Shown here: positions 11,601-18,446 of the stretch, piece by piece
How the letters are laid out: every line of letters starts with the position of its first letter
How positions within the stretch are numbered: the first letter of the stretch is position 1
DNA from: Isochrysis galbana
Lineage: Eukaryota; Haptophyta; Isochrysidales; Isochrysidaceae
Reading direction: 5' to 3'
DNA: 64,000 bases
Assembly: GCA_018136815.1 (NCBI GenBank)
Contig: CM030931.1
Span: 7,920,550-7,984,549, forward strand
Made by a program: the position numbers and the translations under genes
Notes under the pieces: model-generated
Told to the model about the DNA's origin: nothing
Database searches by the model: none
Seen by the model: the letters and a program-made list of their open reading frames with translations, nothing else

Positions 11601-14002
11601 GCTAGGCCAGGGACAACCCTGACCCCGGTGAGGCGGACGGGGACACGCCTATGGACATAGGCACCGTCCGCGAGACGAAGGCGCGTATCAACAACGATTG
11701 TCATGTCGCCAATTTTGGAGATGGGTAGGCGGCGTCCGTCGCCAATAACTATGAAGGTGCCCGGGTTGTCATCAGTGACACGGTCTAGTTCGGTCTCATC
11801 GGCAATACAGTGTTTCGTGGCCCCACAATCAACTATGAAGGATAGCTGCCGGGCGTTGGCTGAGTGTGAGAGCAGCACGGTGTCGAGGCCGGCCGTACAC
11901 GGATATGCATTTTGAAACCAAGCTAACATTCGCCGAAGGAGAGCCCAGATGTTATGTAAACAGCCTCGCAAACAATAACAATAAAGCGATGAGGATGAGG
12001 GTTCGATTCCGTCTCCGGGCGGGTATGAAACTGATAGATTCGAGGTCTGAACAGCAAAGGCGGTGTCGTCAATAATGTCACTCCATTCATCCCCAGCGGC
12101 CAAGTGGACGGCGTCGGAAGGCGCGTTGGTAGTATTAGTATTAGAATCATTCGCCTCAGTGGCATCAGATAACACGTAGGCCGAGTTTCCTCGGCCTCGC
12201 CCTTGCTTTGTGTGTTGTGAATTGTTACCTTTGCCCCTTCCTCGACTCGCTTTTGCCCGTGTGGCGGTATGGGACTGCAGGGCGGCTATCCAATCGTGGA
12301 TAGTGACGGAGTGATCAGCCGGAGTTGGACACACGTTCGCCTGATGCCCAGAACCTTGACAGCGATAGCACCTAGCCGCCTTTAGTGCCTGGCTAGACGT
12401 CAGGATGGCCCTTTGTGGCGGAGGTTCCGACTTCGCCACTAGTGCCGTTTCTTTCGAGTATGAGGCATCGGGACGGACACCACCACCTGTCGCCCGCCTG
12501 CCTCCTTCCTTCGGAATTGATATGGCTCCTTGATTGAATTTGATCTTCCATAGAGGTTGTAAATCAGCTTTGAGTTTGAGCGCATCCCTCTCGTTGTTAG
12601 ACCAATACTTGCGCTGAGAGGGAGGAGCAGCTATCTCTTCTTGACATTTGTGAGCCAAAGACTCAGATATGTCCGGTGTGATGCAAGAGAGAACTTTGAT
12701 GACTAGTTGATCGTTCGATTTTTGTTTATTTGAGGGCCTTTTCGCATTGAGACTATGAAGATGCGCGATAAGGTTGGTAATGGAGTGTTCATTAATACCG
12801 ATCATGAGGAGGGAGACTGAGTCCCACTCAACATCATGCTCCATTAATGTGAGGTCGTCGACATCTTGATGACATTGCTGATAGAGGATCCTATACGCTT
12901 TAGCCCCATCATGAGGAGCCTGGGACGTCAGCATCTCGCGTATGTTAGAGTTAGAGATGTGCTCCATAAGGTAGGAGAACAAGATCCTCTTCCTTTTAAT
13001 GTGGTCATTGAGTTGCTGCCTTGCTGCCGTCCTAACCGACCCATCAGCATTGTGAAATTGAAACATTGGCAGTCCACCGAAGATCGCTCGGTCAGCGCTA
13101 GGGTCCTGTTCAATATAGCCCCCAACGTCAAGTCCCAACATACAGGTCGTGAGGTCCGCATCACCAATGTAGTCTCGTGAGAACGCGTTGCCAAAGTCGC
13201 GGCAGAAGAGCTCAAAAGGACGGCCAGGAGTGCCGTCGAATGGTCGACAACGAAACTTGCGGGAGTCATAGTCATCCAAGTTAGACTCTCCCATCATAAA
13301 TGCACAATCAACTTGGGAATCAATTTCAATATCGGGTTGTTGTATTTGTTGTTGATGTTGACGCGTCGGGTCCGGCGAGGAGTATGGGGTTGCATTCGGC
13401 GCCGAGTTGTGCTCATGGGGAGGCATCATAGCCTCAGCAGGTCGATGAGGTATGAAAAAATTGAGAGATGGGTTTAGCGAATTCGTCCAGCTGCCACAAC
13501 CCAATGGAAGCTGCAGCAAAATAAATGACGTGCGAAGGTGAGACTCGACCCACACTCCTTCGGCGGTGAGCGTACATTTCAGGGAGACCGACCAGTAGGC
13601 CGCCGTAGACGAGTTCTCCGAGGTGCCATCACAGAAGGTTTCATACTGTGGGAAAAGCTGCAATTGGTCACCGTCAACCAGAGATGGTTTTGGAAAGGTC
13701 TTGAGGCTCAGTGCGTCGGAGAATTCGTAGTGTTGACCGTGCGAGGGTTGTGACAGTGCTTGTTGGATCCATTCCTGGATCTGAGAGCTAACATCCGCTC
13801 CCTTGAGCTGGATTTGGGGGTTGAACAAACCTTTGGAGGTGAAAAGGTGTTCGGTTTCTGGGATTGGTCCAACCTTGTGTTGGGTGAAGAGACCTGGGGT
13901 GCGCGCGCTCAATCGCGCCCTCTCGGCGGGGGTACCATGTTTGGCCCAGCCTATATTGGGCCCAGTGACTGTGAGAAGAGCGGTGTAGATCAGAGTAACC
14001 AT
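8639..14002 (-). CDS. Copia Gag-Pol polyprotein
   Basis: A single open frame of 1787 codons. The first ATG (14002) lies inside the 5' LTR; the Gag start is more likely one of the ATGs at 13429 or 13426, just before MPPHEHNSAP. Domain order: Gag; CCHC knuckle CYRCQGSGHQANVC; aspartic protease IVDCGATKHC (DCG instead of the common DSG); integrase HHCC zinc site, then the D-D-E core with WHTDNGTEF and PQTNGIAERG; reverse transcriptase WVYKVKYNPDGSVERFKARW through LALYVDNMLV; RNase H VYADSSWGS, SSAEAETAVYAL and MTADIFTKCL. The order INT before RT defines Copia. The RT box reads YVDN where Copia normally has YVDD, so the second catalytic aspartate is replaced. The frame is otherwise uninterrupted. 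Confidence 0.95.
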   Translation of the reverse strand: MVTLIYTALLTVTGPNIGWAKHGTPAERARLSARTPGLFTQHKVGPIPETEHLFTSKGLFNPQIQLKGADVSSQIQEWIQQALSQPSHGQHYEFSDALSLKTFPKPSLVDGDQLQLFPQYETFCDGTSENSSTAAYWSVSLKCTLTAEGVWVESHLRTSFILLQLPLGCGSWTNSLNPSLNFFIPHRPAEAMMPPHEHNSAPNATPYSSPDPTRQHQQQIQQPDIEIDSQVDCAFMMGESNLDDYDSRKFRCRPFDGTPGRPFELFCRDFGNAFSRDYIGDADLTTCMLGLDVGGYIEQDPSADRAIFGGLPMFQFHNADGSVRTAARQQLNDHIKRKRILFSYLMEHISNSNIREMLTSQAPHDGAKAYRILYQQCHQDVDDLTLMEHDVEWDSVSLLMIGINEHSITNLIAHLHSLNAKRPSNKQKSNDQLVIKVLSCITPDISESLAHKCQEEIAAPPSQRKYWSNNERDALKLKADLQPLWKIKFNQGAISIPKEGGRRATGGGVRPDASYSKETALVAKSEPPPQRAILTSSQALKAARCYRCQGSGHQANVCPTPADHSVTIHDWIAALQSHTATRAKASRGRGKGNNSQHTKQGRGRGNSAYVLSDATEANDSNTNTTNAPSDAVHLAAGDEWSDIIDDTAFAVQTSNLSVSYPPGDGIEPSSSSLYCYCLRGCLHNIWALLRRMLAWFQNAYPCTAGLDTVLLSHSANARQLSFIVDCGATKHCIADETELDRVTDDNPGTFIVIGDGRRLPISKIGDMTIVVDTRLRLADGAYVHRRVPVRLTGVRVVPGLAARLFSCRAGYENDNISTFLNQECHLQLPGGELASMAASGHHYILNFDTALAAIADTNDEPPSPYLWHARLGHFNVHRIRSAMLSRGVSNAHASTQKLDCKACFENQRRSPHKRIPPNTQQYKHFGEKVVSDTCGPFPPSPSGLRFAIIFIDMYSRLAAVYFLKHKSSSDVLLAAQTYVGDHAYLLTKTSIPGVVDQWHTDNGTEFTASSIDAFCSELGIRRSFSIADSPQTNGIAERGWGVLLRSMRVMLAHAGHDVFFTTLWPFLMSQAVAISNSLPSYAFSPPEVPWGRADPRRPPTPLTRFRVMLCDCFVHVADPVPKLAPRRFPAVHLGWDARRRGFFVYIPSLRRITTAVDVCFQESSFTSFAEVSRRSSPAMPPPLVRRATDGASLPTPSRRLSALERAPPPLLPSSAVTPAGTDPLAAATSSSATASVVGESSMSVSPEIAQALMAATPTGPIPEPRSFKEAVSDPVYAEKWREAMQEDVTGKYETNRAWKLVKAEEIPAGRKPMKGKWVYKVKYNPDGSVERFKARWVACGYSQVPGVDFTETFCGTLRHESSRIFLALTNEADDDLLEIDTVKAFSSADMDGNPLYIVQPTGFEDPNYAACLLLAPLEGTKQAGYQYMITNTATLTKIGFQQSVVEPNFFKRQNEDGSTIYLALYVDNMLVRFPKGRRGLVDEFICQYSKRFNVSIISEPSRFLGFEITRHRSVREITLCQTKYIEEVATNFLSERTSKSFTTPICQSRIEEFHKLSGANSDVDRSRMRSKSYLQLMGSLLWVTITRPDISFHVSFLCQFMQDPSPQNYDAALSVVSYLHHTKNLGLTYEGSKGTLEVYADSSWGSLAKPFAGYTIKYGGASISYQSKKLKLVAQSSAEAETAVYALAARNLQFTLHLFEFLDNPQQLPIRIFTDNSATRDSIKNPGVTARTRHYVRWLLYAREQFLHHISVPHWISTSMMTADIFTKCLDKNTFLRHRSSLLNEKV
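13925..13937 (-). other. Putative tRNA primer-binding site
   Basis: Immediately inside the 5' LTR the sense strand reads TGGTACCCCCGCC. A leading TGG pairs with the CCA tail of a tRNA, and TGGTA is common for initiator-Met primers. I cannot name the tRNA without a tRNA set. Confidence 0.6.
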
Positions 14003-14114
14003 TGGAGGCTAGCTAGCGAAACGAGTCGGTGACGAGTGACGATACCACGTTGCCACACCGTACTCCGGAGCCGGAGGAGTAGAACCACTCCTACAAAACA
14101 ACTCAGGCTAGACA
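13938..14114 (-). repeat. 5' LTR of the Copia element
   Basis: 177 bp, apparently identical to 8426-8602. The outer flank carries the AATAG duplication at 14115-14119. Confidence 0.95.
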
Positions 14115-14620
14115 AATAGAGAGAAGAAGAGACGCAGCGAATATCAAATACTAGTAGACTGTATCATAATAGTATAAATATCTTAGCCACATTAGTCTCC
14201 CGGCTACAAGTAGGTGGTAAAAAAAAGTCGAACGCGAACTAAACTCAATAATAATAATTTAAATTTTTTAAAAAAAAATTATGGGTCGCGGCGCGGCAAA
14301 GGAACGAGACTAGCGCTCACTCAAGATAGGACTCCCTGCCGCGGCAAGCGCAAGCGCAAGCACCCTTCCCCCTTATGCCACCCAGCTCTTCACTAGCTTT
14401 CTACCGGCGCTAGCTGGTAGCTGGAGCGCCCCTCCCTCCACACTCAGACAGCCCCCACGCCAGGATCCTGTTCTGGTCTCGCAGGCAAGGGGGGCTAATG
14501 GGAGGGAGAGGAGCAACTCCTCAAAGAGGAGCTTTGGGGAAGGAGATGTCTGAGTGGGGGATCTATACCCTTGCGCTAGGCATGGGCAGCGATGCCGCCT
14601 CAAGACATGTCCTCCCTCTT

Positions 14621-15016
14621 GTCTTGAGTCGAAATTTTTGGTGCTTGAAACAGAGGACAGAGGGCGAGGGGGTTTGTGCTTCTTGGGTTGGTTGTAGTTG
14701 GAAGAGGGAGTGGGAGAGGGAGTGAAGTGTTGGAAAAGGGCCCAAGGCAGGGCACTGAGCACTGAGTTGTAGGTAATTGTGGCCCACAAGAGTGGAGTGA
14801 AAACGTGAAGTGTATCAACATGGGTCTTGAGTTGAAATTTTTGGTGCTTTGAACAGAGGGCGAGGGGGTTCGTGCTCTTTGGGTTGGTTCTAGAGGGAAG
14901 GGAGAGTGGGAGAGGGAGTCAAGCAAGTGTTGAAGGAGGGCCCAAGGCAGTGCACTGAGTTGTAGGTTCTTGTGGCCCACAAGAGTGGGGTGAAAACGAG
15001 AAGTGAGTCAACATGG
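14621..15016. repeat. Two-copy tandem repeat, period about 203 bp
   Basis: Copy 1 starts at 14621 and copy 2 at 14824. The shared blocks GAAATTTTTGGTGCTT, CAGAGGGCGAGGGGGTT, GGGCCCAAGGCAG and GTGGCCCACAAGAGTG occur in the same order, with small insertions and deletions between copies. Confidence 0.9.
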
Positions 15017-15221
15017 AAAACAGAGGATTAGGGTGCTCTCCGTAGGAGTTTGATGGTTGTCAAATGCCCTCCCATGTTGGGTGCACTGATGGTAGAGGTT
15101 TCCACCATGGGGAGACACAACAACAACAAGAAACGGGCCACCCAGAGGCACAGGAGGAAGGCGAGAACAGACCACTGAGGGCCGGTGCACCCTGCCCACA
15201 ACCTGGGCCCCTTTGTAGAGT

Positions 15222-15251
15222 GTAGAGCACGAGGGGAGTTGCCGCAAGGCG
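15222..15251 (+). repeat. Dispersed repeat, short copy (family of 28106 and 63808)
   Basis: Contains GTAGAGCACGAGGGGAGTTG followed by CCGCAAGGCG. The same run opens the longer copy at 28106, and the GGGAGTTGCCGCAAGGCG part occurs at 63808. Only the head of the repeat is present here. Confidence 0.8.
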
Positions 15252-15275
15252 TCAAACGTCGAATGGGCTCCACGG

Positions 15276-15513
15276 ATGGCTGATTTCCACGAGACTTCGG
15301 CCGTCAAAATCGGGCACGCAGGCGAACGACTTTCCGTATCCCTACGCCATCGATAAGACCGGTAGGCATTACCTCATGCTCGAAAAGAAGCAGGGGTACA
15401 TTGACCCGTACCACAGCTTTTACGACATCGAAAAGAAGTTCAAGCTGACACACGAGGAGTGCGGTATACATCCGATGCACTCATTGAAGACGATCCTTTC
15501 AAGACAAGTGTGA
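15276..15513 (+). pseudogene. Broken coding fragment, unrecognised (possible viral relic)
   Basis: An ATG at 15276 opens a frame beginning MADFHETSAVKIGHA. From 15322 a different frame looks coding and runs 63 residues to a TGA at 15511-15513, containing ANDFPYPYAIDKTGRHYLM, GYIDPYHSFYDIEKKF and LTHEECGIHPMHSLK. The amino-acid make-up (rich in Y, H, K, D, F; poor in A and R) is unlike the alanine/arginine-rich host proteins around it. I read this as one gene broken by a one-base shift near 15320. I do not recognise the family; a large-DNA-virus or Polinton-like origin is a guess from composition and from the similar fragment at 17618. Confidence 0.5.
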
Positions 15514-15677
15514 GGAGAGGTCCACGTCATGCGTGACGAGGAGGCCGCTGGAATTTTCATCGAGGGCGGGGGCACGCACTAGTAACCATGCATCCCCTTG
15601 CTCACAGGAGCGCCCTCATGGTGAGCTAGGCCCGGTGTCCTAGGACCGAGCTTTTTTGTATTTGATGTTGCTCGACC

Positions 15678-15832
15678 AGAGTCCCCACGGGAGGGGAAGA
15701 AACCCTGAGGGAAAGGAGACCAAATGAAGGCAAGCCGCCTTGCTTTCAAGGTCGTTTGCCTTCATTTGGTACCCCTCGTTTCCAAATACGCGATGCGTCG
15801 GTATAAAAGAAATCCCCTCCTGTGGGGACTCT
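15678..15832. repeat. Nested inverted repeats / long hairpin
   Basis: Outer arms of about 21 bp: AGAGTCCCCACGGGAGGGGA near 15678-15698 and its near-perfect complement near 15812-15832. Inner arms are a perfect 14-bp stem: CCAAATGAAGGCAA at 15720-15733 and TTGCCTTCATTTGG at 15756-15769. A further CCTTG/CAAGG pair lies in the loop. A 10-bp palindrome GTCCTAGGAC lies upstream near 15640. The hairpin sits between the + fragment ending at 15513 and the - ORF ending at 15746, where a transcript-end signal for convergent genes would fit. Confidence 0.75.
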
Positions 15833-15979
15833 CACCCTACCATGAGCCGGCGATGGTTTGCTCAGAAGCCCGGCCAGCAGCAGACCGAGGACGATGAGGG
15901 TGACGCCGACGACAATGGCAGCGACCAACAACCATCCTCCTCTGCTCCCCTTGCGCGGTTGCTCCGTTTGCTCCGTCAT
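15746..15979 (-). CDS. Small single-pass membrane protein, unrecognised
   Basis: 77 codons from the ATG at 15979. A short polar N-terminus (MTEQTEQPRKGSRGG) is followed by one strongly hydrophobic segment, residues about 16-39, containing LLVAAIVVGVTLIVLGLLL, then a basic tail. Upstream on the coding strand is an AT-rich stretch (15985-16090). It overlaps an opposite-strand ORF (15842-16027), so only one of the two is likely real; the clear transmembrane helix favours this one. Small membrane proteins of this kind are frequent in DNA viruses but also in host genomes. Confidence 0.4.
   Translation of the reverse strand: MTEQTEQPRKGSRGGWLLVAAIVVGVTLIVLGLLLAGLLSKPSPAHGRVRVPTGGDFFYTDASRIWKRGVPNEGKRP
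15802..15809 (+). promoter_or_regulatory. TATA-like box
   Basis: TATAAAAG, 33 bp before the ATG at 15842. That ATG opens a 61-codon ORF (15842-16027) on the + strand with an acidic middle, which is otherwise unremarkable and antisense to the membrane ORF. Confidence 0.35.
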
Positions 15980-16389
15980 GTCTGCCTTGTTCCCCCGGGC
16001 GATCGCCTCCGCCCTACAGACGTGTAACGAAACTTTTTCGTGAGTTAATTACACGTGAAATGAAATTATCTCATATTTTTGAAAAGGCTCATTCTGAAGT
16101 TTGCTCAGGACAGAGCCGCCCCAACACGCACCGGTAGACCAATACTCAAGTGGTGGGTCAAGCTGCTGCGCGCACGGGTAGAGTTGGACTGTGGTGAAGG
16201 GAGTGCGCCGCCGATTGGAGCGCTCTGGAAAGAAAAGGGAGTTGTAGATGCTGCATATACCCAAGCAAGGGGCACGGGCTCGGGAGGGGGTGGGACGAAG
16301 AAAAAGGCTCGGGGGGTACAGGAGGCGGCGCCCGAGAGAGAGAGAGAGAAAGACCCCCCCCCCCCTTTCGCTTGCGCGTCGCCTGTGAA

Positions 16390-16962
16390 ATGCCCCTGAG
16401 CGGTGTGCCCACCGATGCGCTGCGGCCGATCGTGGAGCAGCTCAGTGGTCCCGACCAGTCGTCGTTGGCGCGCACCTCGCGGCTGATGCGCGAGCTGGTG
16501 GTCTCGTCGTCTCGGCCGTTTGCGCTCGCCCCGCCCGTCCCGTGGGGACAGCTCTGTCAGTACGCGGCGGCGCACGGCGACGTGCGGCTCTTGGAGTGGG
16601 CGCTCGCGCACGGCGCACCCGCCGATCCGGTGGTGGCCTCATCGGTCGGGGAAAGGGCCTCCTCCTCGGCATCAGGAACGCGAACAGGATCCGCCTCCTC
16701 CGCCGCGCCCTTGGAGCAGGAAGAGGAACGAGTCGTGCGAGCAGCGCTTGCGCTCGGCGTCCAGTCGACAGGTGGCTGTGTCGAGCGAGTCGAACGAAAC
16801 CAGCGAGCAGGAGCACGAGAGGAGAGGACGGAGGACCGTACCGATGCGCGCCGAGTCGCCACCATCGTGAGGAAGACGAGGGCGAGGAGAGAGCTGGAGG
16901 GTGAGCGAGGAGGGAGGAGGGAGGCAGGCAGTAGGAGCCGTCTCTCTCTGGTAGGTCGATGA
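16390..16962 (+). CDS. F-box/ankyrin-type protein, probably truncated
   Basis: 190 codons from the ATG at 16390. Residues about 5-38 (LSGVPTDALRPIVEQLSGPD, then SLARTSRLMREL) resemble an F-box. Residues about 57-82 (LCQYAAAHGDVRLLEWALAH) match an ankyrin-repeat helix pair with the usual GxxxLLEWxxxHGA pattern. F-box proteins recruit substrates to SCF ubiquitin ligases. After residue 85 the sequence turns into Ser/Arg/Glu-rich low complexity and no second ankyrin repeat follows, so the gene may be cut short or frame-shifted. A second frame at 16640-16730 looks faintly protein-like, consistent with a shift. Confidence 0.5.
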   Translation: MPLSGVPTDALRPIVEQLSGPDQSSLARTSRLMRELVVSSSRPFALAPPVPWGQLCQYAAAHGDVRLLEWALAHGAPADPVVASSVGERASSSASGTRTGSASSAAPLEQEEERVVRAALALGVQSTGGCVERVERNQRAGAREERTEDRTDARRVATIVRKTRARRELEGERGGRREAGSRSRLSLVGR

Positions 16963-17170
16963 GAGGGGGAGGAGGGGACCCGGGGGAGGGGACCCGGGGG
17001 GAGGGGAGAGACCCCAAGACCTATCGGCTGTTTACGTTAGTGTTTTCGCAGTATACGGTAATATTTTCCCCGGTCCCAGGGGGGTGCCCCCACGGTTCCC
17101 GACCGCCTCTGCGTCCAGAGTCCCCCCGCGGAAAGAGTGAACGCACGGCGTGCACCTTCCTGGAAGTTGC

Positions 17171-17560
17171 TATGCGCACGCACGGCGCCCCCGCGGGGGG
17201 GGAGCCGATGTGCATACGCACGGCGTGCACAATGATTGCAAGTAATCACACGTGCTGCGCAAACGAAACATCTCGTATATGGCTACTTTACGTTAATGTG
17301 GGCCTTAGGGGAAAAAGTTTCTATGCGCACGCACGGCGCCCTCGCGAGGGGGGGGGAGCCGATGCGCATATGCACGGCGTGCATAATGATTGCAAGTAAT
17401 CACACGTGCTGCGCAACGAAACATCTCGTATACGGCTACTTTACGTTAATGTGGGCCTTAGGGGAAAAAGTTTCTATGCGCACGCACGGCGCCCCCGCGG
17501 GGTGGCCGATGCACATCGCGCCGTGTCCATAGTTACAAAGTAATCACAATCGAAAAGCGC
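17171..17560. repeat. Tandem repeat, period 151-153 bp, two full copies plus a degraded third
   Basis: Copies start TATGCGCACGCACGGCGCC at 17171, 17322 and 17475. Each unit contains GTGCA(C/T)AATGATTGCAAGTAA, CATCTCGTATA and TTTACGTTAATGTGGGCCTT. The third copy loses the pattern after about 17510. No coding role is evident. Confidence 0.9.
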
Positions 17561-17617
17561 CGACACGGCGCCCTCCGGGGGGACACGCGTCGCGGGAAGC
17601 AGGGAATGTTACGCTAG

Positions 17618-17857
17618 TCTACATTTAATTTTAAAATAACGCTATACAACTGTGGACATTCGATCGCTCAATTCGACTCATGTCCCACATTTGACGGAAC
17701 GACACCTGAGCGAGAGGTCATCCTAGCCTCATGGGACCAACTGTTTAACATGTCCCCCTATGAGGTAGCCTCTCTCTACAAGAACTCCGACGATTTCGAG
17801 CTAATCCACGCCATTCTCAACGGCGGCCTCTCTCGGGCCGGCAATGTTTGGCACTGA
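17618..17857 (+). pseudogene. Orphan coding fragment, unrecognised (possible viral relic)
   Basis: A 79-residue frame, bounded upstream by a stop (TAG at 17615-17617) and ending at TGA 17855-17857, with no start codon near its beginning. It contains STFNFKITLYNCGHSIAQF, REVILASWDQLFNMSPYEVA and LYKNSDDFELIHAILNGG. The composition and low-GC start (TTTAATTTTAAAATA) differ sharply from nearby host genes and resemble the 15322-15513 fragment. Family not recognised. Confidence 0.5.
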
Positions 17858-18446
17858 GGAGGGGTTGGAGCGATGGCGATGGGCTGGCCACGCCGGCACG
17901 CCGGGCCAGGTTGCGCAATCCAGGCGAGCCCGCGGGCCGCGGGGAGGAGGATGGGTCAGCAAGGCAGTTTGCTCTTGGCAAGCCATCAGGCATGCCAGGA
18001 GGAAGGGTGGTTCCTCCCCTACCTACGGCAGGGGAGGAGTAAAGAGTAAAGAGAGGGGGGGCGCTCGCTTGCCCCCCTATGGGCGCATGGGCGAACCACG
18101 TATAAACTTCGTTGTTAAGCGAAAAAGGAAAGAAGGGGGGAGAGGAGGAAGTGGAGCGAAAGGACGTAAGGGCGATGTCAGTGGAGAGGTAGTAGATACC
18201 AGTCTTCTAGTAGGCGTTTCCTGGATCTTCAAATGCATTTTTCTCGTTGCTCAATAGGCACAAGTCATTCGCCGATGGCGATAGCCCAGCTAACGCGCGC
18301 GATCGTGGCGGCCCAGGCTGGGATGTGCGGCAGAAAAGCCCCCCAGCCCCCAGGAGTTTTTTCTTGGGCTTGGGAGAATGGTCAAAAATGCAGCCCCCTC
18401 CCACATGTTAGTTGTTACAAATCACTATTTGACCGCTCTACTCCTT
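17858..18446. other. Intergenic, nothing recognised
   Basis: GC-rich sequence with several short open frames on both strands but no domain, motif or splice pattern that I can support. Confidence 0.5.

Larger units (their letters stand above)
8426..14114 (-). mobile_element. Complete Ty1/Copia LTR retrotransposon
   Basis: A 5689-bp element read on the minus strand. Two 177-bp LTRs (8426-8602 and 13938-14114) appear identical base for base and end in TG...CA. The element is flanked by a 5-bp direct repeat AATAG at 8421-8425 and 14115-14119, the usual Copia target-site duplication. A tRNA-type primer-binding site starting TGG abuts the 5' LTR, and a polypurine tract TGGGGGAG abuts the 3' LTR. 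A single long frame encodes Gag-protease-integrase-RT-RNase H in Copia order. Identical LTRs imply a recent insertion, because the LTRs are made identical during reverse transcription. Confidence 0.97.
14120..15275. other. Non-coding, with a 0.2-kb tandem duplication
   Basis: No gene is recognised. An AT-rich patch lies at 14220-14285. Two diverged tandem copies of a roughly 200-bp unit occupy 14621-14823 and 14824-15016; both begin GTCTTGAGT(C/T)GAAATTTTTG and end near ATCAACATGG or GTCAACATGG. A copy of a dispersed repeat follows at 15222-15251. Confidence 0.6.

Noticed and set aside
15842-16027. 61-codon + strand ORF downstream of TATAAAAG
   Set aside because: It is antisense to a frame with a clear membrane helix and has no motif of its own; I kept only the TATA-like box as a weak feature.
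17171-17560. CRISPR-like array
   Set aside because: Units are contiguous 150-bp tandem copies with no short repeats separated by unique spacers, and the DNA is eukaryotic.
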